A stretch of DNA of 62,116 nt, from positions 1 through 62,116 of the forward strand of contig JACPWC010000069.1 of the NCBI GenBank assembly GCA_016197225.1. The letters are read 5' to 3'. Below the pieces are notes generated by a model that was not told the origin of the DNA, ran no database searches, and saw only the letters and a program-made list of their open reading frames with translations. Of this stretch, positions 26,467 through 35,052 are shown one piece after another; position 1 is the stretch's first letter; every line of letters starts with the position of its first letter. The translations under genes were made by a program, and so were the position numbers. The stretch is from Chloroflexota bacterium. Lineage in GTDB: Bacteria > Chloroflexota > Anaerolineae > Anaerolineales > VGOW01.

Positions 26467-27614
26467 TGGAATTGGGATTCAAACCTGACTTTGAAGAAGC
26501 GCGGGGACGCTGGACAGCCTTCTGGAAGGGCGAGAGCACGCGGCCCCTCGTCAGCATCATCGTGCCCAAACCGGGCACGAAATATCGCGGGCCGAACAAA
26601 CATCTGGCCGGCCTCCCGTGGGAAACGCCCTTCACGCCCACTGGCCTGCCGGGCGAGCCGCCAGTGTATCTTGCCTGCCTCGACGGCAACTTTCAGCCGG
26701 TCATTGACCAACTGCTGGCTTGGGGCGAGGCCTACGATTTCATCGGCGAGGCCATCCCCGGCTATTATCTGGAGTTCGGCCCGGACACCTTCGCCGCTTA
26801 TCTCGGCGCGGAACTTCATTACGACGAGGACAGCAAATCAAACTGGTGCCTCCCATTCGTTGAGGATTGGGACGAGGTGGAAATCCGCTTCCAGCGCGAG
26901 GGCCATTGGTGGCAATTGACTCGGGCCTTCATCCGCGCCCTGCGCGCGCAGTGCGACGGCAAACTATTGATCGTTCCGCCCACGCTGGTCGGCAATCTCG
27001 ATGCGCTGGCCGCCATTCGCGGGGCGGCTAACCTATTCGTGGACATGATGGAAGAACCGGAGAAAATCCAGCGCGCGCTGGAGGCCGTCTGCCGCGCGCA
27101 CACTGAGATTATCAACGCGTACGCGGAGGAACTGGCGTGGGATGAGTGGGGTAGTCTCAATATTGAAGCCACATACACAACAGGCCGGCACAGCCGCCCG
27201 CAGTGTGACGCCTCTTGTATGATCAGCATGCAGATGTTTCAGGAATTTGTGCTACCCTGCTTGCAATACGAAGCGAACGAGCAGGACGCCTTCGTCTTCC
27301 ATCTCGATGGACCGGGGGCGTTGCATCACGTCGAGGCGCTGTGCGGCATGGATAAGCTAGATGTGATTGCCTTCATGCCGGGCACAGGCAACGAGGGTAA
27401 GGATTGGTCGGAATTGGCGGCGAAAATTGACCGTTTGGGCAAAGGGCACTTGTTCGCCAGCACCAAGACCAGCCAGGCCGAAATCAAGGCGGCGTGGCAA
27501 AAATATAATTCGCGCAAACTGTTCTTCTGTACGGACGCCGCCTCGCGGATGGAGGCGGAAGACTTCATCGCCGAGCTTGAACAACTTGAGAAAGTGAGGA
27601 ACGACGACTCATGA
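26466..27614 (+). CDS. Divergent URO-D-like protein lacking the Cys zinc motif
   Basis: 382 aa. Similar to the 20729 product: the metal-site region reads FHLDGPGALHHVEALC, with Asp-Gly where the methyltransferases carry Cys-Gly, and it ends without the PGC motif. The N-terminal part starts DFEEARGRWTAFWKGESTRPLVSIIVP, the same opening logic as WQKVKETYRLWWAHQLDRPIIPL in its paralogue. It is coupled to the kinase upstream and to the next URO-D gene by overlap. Function unknown; a substrate-specific partner of the corrinoid system is one possibility. Confidence 0.78.
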   Translation: MELGFKPDFEEARGRWTAFWKGESTRPLVSIIVPKPGTKYRGPNKHLAGLPWETPFTPTGLPGEPPVYLACLDGNFQPVIDQLLAWGEAYDFIGEAIPGYYLEFGPDTFAAYLGAELHYDEDSKSNWCLPFVEDWDEVEIRFQREGHWWQLTRAFIRALRAQCDGKLLIVPPTLVGNLDALAAIRGAANLFVDMMEEPEKIQRALEAVCRAHTEIINAYAEELAWDEWGSLNIEATYTTGRHSRPQCDASCMISMQMFQEFVLPCLQYEANEQDAFVFHLDGPGALHHVEALCGMDKLDVIAFMPGTGNEGKDWSELAAKIDRLGKGHLFASTKTSQAEIKAAWQKYNSRKLFFCTDAASRMEAEDFIAELEQLEKVRNDDS

Positions 27615-28657
27615 ACGAGACCACGACTTCCGTCGAGCGAGTCCGCACGGTGCTGAGCGGCGGCCTCCCCGACCGCGTGCCGGTGGATTTGCACAACTTC
27701 ATGATGACGGCCCAGGCCTCCGGGATGCCGTTCCCCGAATATTTCCAGAACGGCGAGGCGATGGCCGAGGGCCAAATCAAAGCCTGGCGCGAGTTCGGGC
27801 ACGACGTGCTGCTGTTGGAGAACGGCACGGCGGCGCTGGCGCAGGCGTGCGGCGTGGGCGTGGAATTTCTCACCGAGAGCGCGCCAGTGTCTTTCGTGCC
27901 GGTCATCAATAGTCTTGAAGACATAGATAAACTGCGGATGCCCGATCCCTATAAAGACCATCCCTTGCCTGAATTGTTGAAGACCACGCGGATTGTGGTG
28001 CAGGAAATCGGCGACAAGGCGTTCATCATTGGCCGCGCCGACCAGGGGCCCTTTTCACTGGCGAGCATGATCCTGGGCATGGTGGAATTCCTGGCCGAGA
28101 TTGGCGAGGCGGAGAAGCAGGCATTGCTTCACCGCTTGCTGGAGTTTTCGCTGGAGGCTTGCTATCGCTACGCTGTGGCGCAGATGGAGCAGGGCGCGCA
28201 CATGACTTCCATCGGCGAATCACTCGCGGGGCCGGATGTCTGCTCGCCCAAAGTTTACCGGGAGTACGAATGGCCTTATGCCAAACGGCTGGTTGACCGG
28301 CTGAGGGAGAAGAACATCCCCCTGGCCTATCACATCTGCGGCAACGCCACGCCGATTGTGAAGGAGATGGCCGAGACGGGCGCGGCAGTTCTCGAACTGG
28401 ATTACAAAGTGGACCTTCATCAAGTCAAAGAAGCGACGCGCGGCAAGACGACCGTCTTAGGCCCGATTGATCCCAGCGGCGTCATGGCTTTGGGCACGCC
28501 GGAACTGGTGACCGAGAAATGCCGGGAGGCGATAGAGGTTCTGGGGCCAGGCGGCGGGCTGATTTTGGGGCCGGGTTGCGCGCTGCCGCCGCTGACGCCA
28601 CCGGAAAACGTCCATGCCATGATTGAAACGGCGCGCCACTATGGTCGTTACATCTGA
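27611..28657 (+). CDS. URO-D family corrinoid methyltransferase homologue
   Basis: 348 aa. Zinc-type residues are present: YHICGNAT (about 237-244) and LGPGC (about 321). It also has DPSGVMALGTPE and a clear family opening (VERVRTVLSGGLPDRVPVDLHNFM). It is the closest paralogue of the 14167 product. Two genes before the corrinoid protein, it is the best candidate in the window for the enzyme that moves a methyl group between a donor and the corrinoid. It overlaps both neighbours (ATGA at its start; A shared at its end). Confidence 0.87.
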   Translation: MNETTTSVERVRTVLSGGLPDRVPVDLHNFMMTAQASGMPFPEYFQNGEAMAEGQIKAWREFGHDVLLLENGTAALAQACGVGVEFLTESAPVSFVPVINSLEDIDKLRMPDPYKDHPLPELLKTTRIVVQEIGDKAFIIGRADQGPFSLASMILGMVEFLAEIGEAEKQALLHRLLEFSLEACYRYAVAQMEQGAHMTSIGESLAGPDVCSPKVYREYEWPYAKRLVDRLREKNIPLAYHICGNATPIVKEMAETGAAVLELDYKVDLHQVKEATRGKTTVLGPIDPSGVMALGTPELVTEKCREAIEVLGPGGGLILGPGCALPPLTPPENVHAMIETARHYGRYI

Positions 28658-29580
28658 TGGCTGAATTCCACCTTGAGAGGGCAAATTACCGCGGCTGGCC
28701 GAACTGTTATAGGCTGTCGAATGCCTCGGCAGAGTTGATCGTCACCACAGACGTTGGGCCGCGCCTCATTCGCTTTGGTTTTGTGGGCGGCGACAACGAG
28801 TTTGCGGAATTCCCAGCGCACTTGGGACAGACCGGCGGCGACGAGTGGCGCATGTACGGCGGGCACCGGCTGTGGCACGCGCCAGAGGCGATACCGCGCA
28901 CGTACTTCCCCGACAACGGGCCGGTAGCGTTTGAAATCTGCTCTGAATTTATGCGTGTCATCCAGCCCATGGAAACCACGACCGGCATTCAGAAAGAAAT
29001 GGACATTCGTCTCTGGCCCGACGCCGCGTGTGTGCAAGTCACGCATCGCCTCCGCAATTGCGGCCTGTGGGCGGTGGAATTGGCGGCGTGGGCACTGACG
29101 GCCATGGCCCCCGGCGGCATAGCCGTCATCCCACGGCCCCCGCGCGGTGCACACCTGGAGAATCTTCAGCCAAACAGTTTGCTGACATTGTGGCCTTACA
29201 CCGATCTGTCCGATCCACGCTGGAGGTGGGGACACAAATATGTTCTTTTGCGACAAGACCCCTATCAGAGCCAGCCGCAAAAAATCGGCGCGCCTGTTCC
29301 TGACGGTTGGGCCGCCTATGCGCGGGGGGACCGCCTCTTCGTCAAATCCTTCGCCCACGCTCCCGGCGCGGCTTACCCCGACTTTGGCTGTTCAGCCGAA
29401 GCCTTTGCCAACGCCGATATGCTGGAGTTGGAAACACTCAGCCCGCTGACGCGGTTGGAACCGGGCGCGATTGTGGAGCACACCGAACACTGGTATCTTT
29501 TCCGCGATGTGCCTGCCCCAGACGGCGACGCCGATGTGGACAGGCATATCTTGCCCAAACTCAAGGAGATCATTCTATGA
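28657..29580 (+). CDS. DUF4380-like / aldose-epimerase-fold protein
   Basis: 307 aa. TTDVGPRLIRFGFVGG, YGGHRLWHAPE and VTHRLRNCGLWAVELAAWALTAM resemble DUF4380 and galactose-mutarotase-like beta-sandwich proteins. The His in GHRLWHAPE could be in the sugar pocket. Such proteins bind or epimerise sugars. It is coupled on both sides (start shared with the URO-D stop, ATGA to the corrinoid gene), so it is part of the same functional unit; the reaction is unknown. Confidence 0.7.
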   Translation: MAEFHLERANYRGWPNCYRLSNASAELIVTTDVGPRLIRFGFVGGDNEFAEFPAHLGQTGGDEWRMYGGHRLWHAPEAIPRTYFPDNGPVAFEICSEFMRVIQPMETTTGIQKEMDIRLWPDAACVQVTHRLRNCGLWAVELAAWALTAMAPGGIAVIPRPPRGAHLENLQPNSLLTLWPYTDLSDPRWRWGHKYVLLRQDPYQSQPQKIGAPVPDGWAAYARGDRLFVKSFAHAPGAAYPDFGCSAEAFANADMLELETLSPLTRLEPGAIVEHTEHWYLFRDVPAPDGDADVDRHILPKLKEIIL

Positions 29581-30362
29581 GCCGTGAAGACGAAATTAAA
29601 CAGGGATTGTACGAGCACACGCTGGTAGGGCACGCCAAAGACGTGAAGGCGCTCACCGAGGAAGGCGTCACGTTGGGGATGGATCCGATGGACTTGCTGT
29701 TCGGCGCGTTGATCCCTTCGTTGCAGGAGGTGGGCCGCCGCTTCGAGATCGGCGAATACTTCGTCCCCGAAATGCTGATCGCCGCCAAAGCCATGCAGAA
29801 CGCGCTGACCATCCTGCGCCCGCTGCTGGCCCAAACCGGCGCGAAGCCGCTGGGCACGGTCGTGATGCTCACCGTCAAGGGCGACCTGCACGACATCGGC
29901 AAGAACCTGTGCGACATCATGCTGGAGGGGGCCGGGTTCACGGTGATTGACCTGGGCACGAACGTATCGCCGGAGAAAGTGGTCGCGGCAGTCAAACAGC
30001 ACCAGCCGCCCGTCATCGGCTTCTCTGCCTTTCTCACCACCACCATGCCCATGTTCAAAGCCAACATGGAGGCGCTCGCCAAAGAGGGATTGCGCGACAA
30101 GGTCAAAGTGATAGTCGGCGGCGCCCCCGTGACCCAGGAATACGCCGACAAAGTGGGCGCGGACGGTTACGCCAAAGATGCCAGCGCCACCGTACGCCTT
30201 GTCAAGCGTTTGATGCAAGAGTTGGGCTACGACATGAGCGGGAGCGGCGAAGCCTCCGAAGCGACGGCGGCGGCGGTACAGGCGGTGGAGCAGTTTATGG
30301 ATAAGGTTGGCAGGGCCGAGGAGGCAATGACAGTGGCGCAGAAGAAACACGCCGGGGAATGA
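29577..30362 (+). CDS. Corrinoid (cobalamin-binding) methyltransferase subunit
   Basis: 261 aa. An N-terminal helical cap (about 1-85; MDPMDLLFGALIPSLQEVGRRFEIGEYFVPEML) precedes a B12-binding Rossmann domain with the base-off motif GDLHDIGKNL (Asp-x-His-x-x-Gly, about 101-110), GFSAFLTTTM and VGGAPVTQEYADKVGADGYA. This is the MtaC/MtbC/MtvC-type layout; the C-terminal 35 residues are an extra Ala-rich tail. It is the only corrinoid protein in the window and must serve the URO-D enzymes and the pterin-binding enzyme next to it. Confidence 0.95.
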   Translation: MSREDEIKQGLYEHTLVGHAKDVKALTEEGVTLGMDPMDLLFGALIPSLQEVGRRFEIGEYFVPEMLIAAKAMQNALTILRPLLAQTGAKPLGTVVMLTVKGDLHDIGKNLCDIMLEGAGFTVIDLGTNVSPEKVVAAVKQHQPPVIGFSAFLTTTMPMFKANMEALAKEGLRDKVKVIVGGAPVTQEYADKVGADGYAKDASATVRLVKRLMQELGYDMSGSGEASEATAAAVQAVEQFMDKVGRAEEAMTVAQKKHAGE

Positions 30363-31228
30363 TGGAAACAGTATTGCACTCCAAATCGAAAACCGTCATC
30401 ATCGGGCCAGGGCAGCCATTCGTGATGATCGGCGAGCGCATCAACCCCAGCGGCCGCAGGAAACTCGGCGCAGAGATAGCGGCGGGCGACTTTACCCGCG
30501 TGCGGCGCGACGCCGAAGCGCAGGTAGCCGCCGGGGCGCACCTGCTAGATGTGAACGCGGGCTATCCACTTGGGGATGAGGTCGCCATGCTAACGACCGC
30601 TGTCCGCACCGTGCAGGCCGTGACCGATGCGCCTCTGTGTATTGACTCGTCGGTCATCGAGGCGCTGGAAGCGGCGCTGACCGTGTACGAGGGCAAGGCG
30701 CTGGTCAACTCGGTCACGGGCGAAGAGGAGCGGCTGGAACGCATCCTGCCGCTGATCAAGAAACACGGGGCCGCCGTTATCGGCATGGCCAACGATGAAA
30801 CCTCTATCTCCAACGACCCCTACGAGCGGCTGGCCGTTGCGCGCAAGATCGTCGAGCGTGCACAGGATCACGGCATCCCGCCGCAAGATGTGATCATTGA
30901 CCCGCTGTGCCTCACGGTGGCCGCCGACCCGCAGACCGCGCAGATCACGCTCGCCGCGATGCGGCTGATCCGCGACGCGCTGGGCGTGAACATGATTTGC
31001 GGCGCGAGCAACGTCTCTTTTGGCCTGCCGGAGCGGTCGGCCATCAACGCCGCGTTTCTTTCGATTGCGATGGCGTGCGGGTTGACGTGCGCGATCACCG
31101 ACCCGACCAACCCAATGATTCGCCAAGCCGTGCTGGCGAGCGACGTGCTGTTCGGCCACGACGAATATGCGGCGGCGTGGATCGCGCAGTATCGGGCAAA
31201 GCAGAAGGCAGTAGTCAGTAGTCAGTAA
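30359..31228 (+). CDS. Methyltetrahydrofolate:corrinoid methyltransferase (pterin-binding)
   Basis: 289 aa TIM barrel of the MeTr/MtvA/AcsE type. GERINPSGRRKLGAEI (about 23-38), LLDVNAGYP, PLCIDSSV, KALVNSVTGEEERLERI and MICGASNVSFGLPER are the family motifs, including the Asp and Asn that hold the pterin. It moves the methyl from methyl-Co(III) protein to tetrahydrofolate, or the reverse. The last residues (AKQKAVVSSQ) are encoded by the start of a TAGTCAGTAGTCAG-type repeat, so the natural C-terminus may be shorter. ATGA overlap with the corrinoid gene. Confidence 0.93.
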   Translation: MMETVLHSKSKTVIIGPGQPFVMIGERINPSGRRKLGAEIAAGDFTRVRRDAEAQVAAGAHLLDVNAGYPLGDEVAMLTTAVRTVQAVTDAPLCIDSSVIEALEAALTVYEGKALVNSVTGEEERLERILPLIKKHGAAVIGMANDETSISNDPYERLAVARKIVERAQDHGIPPQDVIIDPLCLTVAADPQTAQITLAAMRLIRDALGVNMICGASNVSFGLPERSAINAAFLSIAMACGLTCAITDPTNPMIRQAVLASDVLFGHDEYAAAWIAQYRAKQKAVVSSQ

Positions 31229-31240
31229 TCAGTGATCAGT
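31209..31240. repeat. AGTCAGTA/ATCAGTGATCAGT repeat
   Basis: The 3' end of the pterin-methyltransferase gene and the 16-nt gap after it contain AGTAGTCAGTAGTCAGTAA followed by TCAGTGATCAGT. The same ATCAGTGA-type words occur inside the ATPase gene at about 51711 and 55258 and near 49840. They look like one family of short dispersed repeats. Confidence 0.65.
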
Positions 31241-31244
31241 CGCC

Positions 31245-32729
31245 GTGAAACATCCTGTCACGTTTCTGCCCCAGAACTTAGTCACGCACGCCCCTGAAGG
31301 CACGACGGTCTTCAATGCCGCCAACTGGGCGGGTCTGCCGATTGACAGCACCTGCGGCGGGCGCGGCACTTGCGGGAAATGCAAAGTCCGATTCCTGCAA
31401 GGCGCGAACTCCACCACCGAAGCAGATCATCGTTTCCTGTCTGACGCTGAACTCGCCGAGGGCTGGCGGCTGTCGTGCCGGGCCGGAGTCCACGCCGAGT
31501 GCGCGGTCGAAGTACCGCGCATGATGACGTCACCCAAGGCGGCGTTGCTCGGCTACGGGCGGCATGTCGCCATTGATCCAAACGTTGATAAAGTTCATCT
31601 GCAACTCTCGGAACCTTCGCTGGCAGATCAACGCTCGGACGTTCAGCGCCTGATGGACGCTTTGCGCGTTGAAGGATACGAAGCCCGCGCCCTCCCGGCA
31701 GTGTGGCGCGCACTGCCCAAATTGCTCCGCGCCAGCAATTTTGCCCTCACCGCGGTGGTGTGCGGCGATGAGCTGATCGCAGTGGAGCCGGGGGACACGA
31801 CCGGCCACAATGTCGGGCTGGCGCTGGACATCGGCACGACGACCGTTGTCGGCGCACTGGTCAACTTGAACACCGGAATGGTCGCCGCCGTGCAGTCCAC
31901 GCTCAACGGGCAGGCAGCATTCGGGGCGGACGTGATCTCGCGCATCAGCCACGCCATGCTGGAATCGGACGGGTTGGCCGTCTTGCACGCCCGCATCGTC
32001 GAAACCATCAACACCCTGCTCGACAATCTGCTGGCCGCCTCCGGCGTGGCGCGTGAAAACATTTACGAAGCCGTGGCCGTGGGGAATGCGACAATGCTGC
32101 ACTTGCTGTTGGGTATTGACCCGGAGCCGATTGGTGTTGAACCTTTCGTCCCCGCAGTCGCCGGGGCTGTGACACTGCCCGCCGCGGAGATCAGCCTCCG
32201 ATTGCATCCACAAGCGCGCTTAAGCACCTTGCCACATTTGGGCGCGTACGTGGGGGCCGACATCGTCGCCGGTGTGCTGGCGACGGGGCTGGCGCGGAGT
32301 GGCGACGACAAACTGCGGCTGTACATTGACGTGGGCACGAATGGCGAGATCATCCTCGGCTCGTCGCGCCGCATGTTGGCCACGGCGGCTCCGGCCGGCC
32401 CGGCGTTTGAGGGCGCGCAAATTAAGTGCGGGATGCGCGCCCGGCTCGGGGTTGGTGGATGCGGTGGCCGAACTGATCAACTGCGGATTGGTGGACGCCT
32501 CAGGCCGCCTCGCGCGCCCCGACGCCGCACGCAGGCGGCTCCCCGACGCGCTCGTGGATCGCCTGGTCGAAGTGGACGGGGTGCGCGCGTTTCTGTTGAG
32601 CGCGCCGGAAGATGGCATCGTGCTCACTCAGACCGACATCCGCGCCCTGCAATTTGCCAAGGCCGCCATCGCCTCCGGCGCGAATGTGCTGATGGCGAAA
32701 TTGGGCGTGCGGGCAGAAGAGTTACATGA
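31245..32729 (+). CDS. RamA-like corrinoid reductive activase, N-terminal part (frameshifted)
   Basis: True homology runs from GTG 31245 to about 32441. An N-terminal 2Fe-2S ferredoxin domain has STCGGRGTCGKCKVRF and a later LSCRAG Cys (about residues 29-77). The DUF4445/ASKHA ATPase domain follows: NVGLALDIGTTTVVGALV, LHLLLGIDPEPIGVEPF, YIDVGTNGEII and AGPAFEGAQIKCGMRA. After that the frame reads non-family sequence to TGA 32729. The remaining ASKHA part is in another frame from 32443. The protein would use ATP to reduce inactive Co(II) corrinoid to Co(I). GTG start is chosen as no better ATG is nearby. Confidence 0.88.
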   Translation: MKHPVTFLPQNLVTHAPEGTTVFNAANWAGLPIDSTCGGRGTCGKCKVRFLQGANSTTEADHRFLSDAELAEGWRLSCRAGVHAECAVEVPRMMTSPKAALLGYGRHVAIDPNVDKVHLQLSEPSLADQRSDVQRLMDALRVEGYEARALPAVWRALPKLLRASNFALTAVVCGDELIAVEPGDTTGHNVGLALDIGTTTVVGALVNLNTGMVAAVQSTLNGQAAFGADVISRISHAMLESDGLAVLHARIVETINTLLDNLLAASGVARENIYEAVAVGNATMLHLLLGIDPEPIGVEPFVPAVAGAVTLPAAEISLRLHPQARLSTLPHLGAYVGADIVAGVLATGLARSGDDKLRLYIDVGTNGEIILGSSRRMLATAAPAGPAFEGAQIKCGMRARLGVGGCGGRTDQLRIGGRLRPPRAPRRRTQAAPRRARGSPGRSGRGARVSVERAGRWHRAHSDRHPRPAICQGRHRLRRECADGEIGRAGRRVT

Positions 32730-33000
32730 GGTATTGCTGGCGGGGTCGTTCGGCTCGTACATCAACCCGGCCAGCGCGCGCACGATCGGGCTGGTGCCGC
32801 CGCAGGCGCCGGTGGAGCGGATCGTGGCGGTGGGGAACGCGGCGGGCGAGGGAGCGAAGATGGCCCTGCTCTCGTTCCGCGAGCGCGAGGCGGCCAATCG
32901 CATCCCGGACTTTATCGAATACGTCGAACTCTCAGGGCGACCGGAGTTCAACGACATCTTCACCGAAGCGTTGACGTTTCCCGCGCCGCACGAAGGATAA
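32443..33000 (+). CDS. RamA-like activase, C-terminal part (different frame)
   Basis: From GSGLVDAVAELINCGLVD the family homology resumes, through FAKAAIASGANVLMAKLG and VLLAGSFGSYINPASARTIGLVPP to the natural end. Relative to homologues, roughly 40-50 residues between CGMRA and GSGL are missing and the frame shifts, so a non-triplet deletion lies at about 32441/32443. The fragment has no good start of its own; TTG 32452 is within it. It is best read as the second half of the gene above. Confidence 0.82.
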   Translation, partial: GSGLVDAVAELINCGLVDASGRLARPDAARRRLPDALVDRLVEVDGVRAFLLSAPEDGIVLTQTDIRALQFAKAAIASGANVLMAKLGVRAEELHEVLLAGSFGSYINPASARTIGLVPPQAPVERIVAVGNAAGEGAKMALLSFREREAANRIPDFIEYVELSGRPEFNDIFTEALTFPAPHEG

Positions 33001-33009
33001 CTTTCATCC

Positions 33010-34029
33010 ATGCCCCGCTCGCGTGACGAAACGCTCGCTCTACTTTCCGGTCGTCCAGACTCGCGCGTGCCCGTCTTCAGCGGCCTGCCCAGCCTGACGG
33101 CCTCGGGGCTGGCGACGGCGGGCGTCCGCTACGGCGAAGCGCACACCGACCCGGCGAAGATGGCGCAGGCGGCGGCCAGCACGTTTGAGACGTTCGGCTT
33201 TGAGTCGGCGGTCGTCCCGTTCGATCTATGTGTCGAGGCCGAAGCGCTGGGGTGTGGCGTGGATTTTCAAACCGACGTGGATGCCTTCCTGCCGCCGATT
33301 GTGGACTCGCCTTTAGATGTTGAGCTTGCGCTTGAACAATTATCTGTGCCCGATGATGTCTCACAGGTTGGCCGCCTCCCAGTGGTGGCCGAGGCTCTGC
33401 GGCGGCTGAAGGCCGGAGTGGGGCGTGAGGTCGCGGTTGGGGCGTGGGTGCCGGGGCCGTTCACACTGGGCTGGCAACTATTCGGCACGACCGATTGGCT
33501 CACCTCAGTTAAATGGGATTCAGATCGACTCAACAGCCTGCTCACCCGGTTGGAAGATTTTCTGGCGCGGGTGGCCGCCTCTTACCGTGAGGCCGGGGCG
33601 GACTTCATCACCGTCCACGAAATGGGCGGCTCGTCGCAAGTCATCGGCCCGAACACATTTCGCGCGCTGGTCAAACCGAGCCTGACGCGGTTGTTGGCCC
33701 GCTTGCCCTCGCCCAAAGTGCTCAGCATGTGCGGCGACACGAACGCGATCCTGAGCGACCTTGCGGCGTGCGGCGCGGATGCGCTCAGCGTCGATCAGCG
33801 CGCCGATCTCTCTCTCGCCCGCCGCGCCCTCGGCCCGCAAGCCGTCTTACTGGGCAACTTCGATCCGGTGGCTGTGTTGAGTCAGGCTACGCCGACTCGG
33901 ATCGCGCAGACCGTGACCGCCATCGTCAACGCCGGCGCGAGCGCGGTTTGGCCCGGCTGTGATCTCTGGCCGGAGATTCCAGAAGACAACTTCCGTGCGC
34001 TAATGGAAGCCGCCGCGCCGCGAGCTTGA
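33010..34029 (+). CDS. URO-D family methyltransferase homologue (MCGD/PGC type)
   Basis: 339 aa. The metal-type motifs are SMCGDTN (about 242) and VWPGC (about 315), so the Cys pair is kept but the usual His is Met, a small difference from the 14167/27611 type. HEMGGSSQVIGPNTFRALVKPSL and LGNFDPVAVLSQATP are typical MtaA/MtbA-like segments. It is the last of the five URO-D-family genes, between the activase and iolC. It could be the second methyltransferase of a two-step relay, but the partner molecule is not known. Confidence 0.85.
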   Translation: MPRSRDETLALLSGRPDSRVPVFSGLPSLTASGLATAGVRYGEAHTDPAKMAQAAASTFETFGFESAVVPFDLCVEAEALGCGVDFQTDVDAFLPPIVDSPLDVELALEQLSVPDDVSQVGRLPVVAEALRRLKAGVGREVAVGAWVPGPFTLGWQLFGTTDWLTSVKWDSDRLNSLLTRLEDFLARVAASYREAGADFITVHEMGGSSQVIGPNTFRALVKPSLTRLLARLPSPKVLSMCGDTNAILSDLAACGADALSVDQRADLSLARRALGPQAVLLGNFDPVAVLSQATPTRIAQTVTAIVNAGASAVWPGCDLWPEIPEDNFRALMEAAAPRA

Positions 34030-34038
34030 AAGGCGACC

Positions 34039-35052
34039 ATGCCTGAAAAGCAATTTGACCTGATCACCATGGGCCGCTCGTCCATTGATTTGTACGCTAA
34101 CGACGTGGGCGCGGCATTTGTGGACATCAAAAGTTTCGCCGCCTACGTCGGCGGCTCGCCCACCAACATCGCGGTGGGCGCGCGACGGCTCGGACTGCGA
34201 GTGGCGCTGTTGACTGCCGTTGGCAACGATCCGGTCGGCGATTTTATCCTCAACTTCCTGAACAGCGAGGGCATTGATACCCGGTTCATTCCGCGCAAGC
34301 CGGGCGCGCGCAGTAGCGCGGTGGTGCTGGGCATCGAGCCGCCCGACAAGTTCCCGCTCGTCTTTTACCGCGACAATGCCGCCGACGTTCAACTAACGAT
34401 TGACGACGTGCTGGCGATGCCTATCGCCGACAGCCGCGTATTGGAGATTTCCGGCACGGGGCTGAGCAGGGAGCCGGGCCGGAGTGCCACGTTCTTCGCC
34501 GCTGAACAGGCCCGCGCCGCCGGGACGACCATCATCCTCGACCTCGACTTCCGCGCCGACCAGTGGCACGACCCGCGCGCGTTCGGCGTCGCCATCCGTT
34601 CGATCCTGCCGCTCGTCAACATCGCCCTCGGCACCGAAGCGGAGATCAAAGCCGCCATGTTGCGCGAGGCGGCTCAACTCATAATCTCCAATTCTCAAAT
34701 CTCCAATCCCGAGGTAGCAGGCGACCTGGCGTCGGCCATTCACGTTCTCCTCAGTCGCGGGCCGGAGGCGTTGGTGGTCAAGCGGGGCGAAAGAGGCGCG
34801 TCGGTCTTTCTGGCCGACGGGCAAGTCATAGACGCGCCCGGCTTCCCCATCGAGGTTTACAACGTCCTCGGCGCCGGCGACGCCTTCGCCGCCGGATTCA
34901 TCTACGGCTACCTCAAAGGCTGGGACTGGCGCAAGGCGGCGCGCATGGGCAACGCTTGCGGCGCAATCGTCGTAACCCGGCACGGCTGCGCGAACTTTAT
35001 GGGTTATGAGGATGAAGTGTTGATGTTTATCGAAGAACGTGGAGGCTTCTAA
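34039..35052 (+). CDS. iolC: 5-dehydro-2-deoxygluconokinase (PfkB family), IolC-like
   Basis: 337 aa ribokinase-fold enzyme. N-terminal YVGGSPTNIAVGARRLGL, anion-hole/catalytic region NVLGAGDAFAAGFIYGYL with the general-base Asp (about 287), and VVKRGERGASVF are PfkB hallmarks; the opening DLITMGRSSIDLYANDVGAAFVDIKSF is characteristic of IolC. It phosphorylates 5-dehydro-2-deoxy-D-gluconate. The stretch LIISNSQISNPEV (about 215-227) is encoded by an AATCTCC-type repeat and looks like an insertion. Its stop overlaps the iolD start. Confidence 0.93.
   Translation: MPEKQFDLITMGRSSIDLYANDVGAAFVDIKSFAAYVGGSPTNIAVGARRLGLRVALLTAVGNDPVGDFILNFLNSEGIDTRFIPRKPGARSSAVVLGIEPPDKFPLVFYRDNAADVQLTIDDVLAMPIADSRVLEISGTGLSREPGRSATFFAAEQARAAGTTIILDLDFRADQWHDPRAFGVAIRSILPLVNIALGTEAEIKAAMLREAAQLIISNSQISNPEVAGDLASAIHVLLSRGPEALVVKRGERGASVFLADGQVIDAPGFPIEVYNVLGAGDAFAAGFIYGYLKGWDWRKAARMGNACGAIVVTRHGCANFMGYEDEVLMFIEERGGF
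34684..34710. repeat. In-frame AATCTCC heptamer-type repeat inside iolC
   Basis: ATCTCCAATTCTCAAATCTC followed by CAATCCC repeats a heptamer-like AATCTCC/AATTCTC/AAATCTC pattern. It adds residues ISNSQISNP without breaking the frame. A similar insert (AATCCCA-type) is at 46292 in a CopA gene. Confidence 0.6.

Noticed and set aside
29300-29580. Cobalamin riboswitch before the corrinoid gene
   Set aside because: The gene is coupled by ATGA to its neighbour, there is no leader, and no B12-box-like sequence was seen.
31209-31240. CRISPR-like repeats
   Set aside because: The repeat words are 7-12 nt long, tandem and without spacers; no cas genes are present anywhere in the window.
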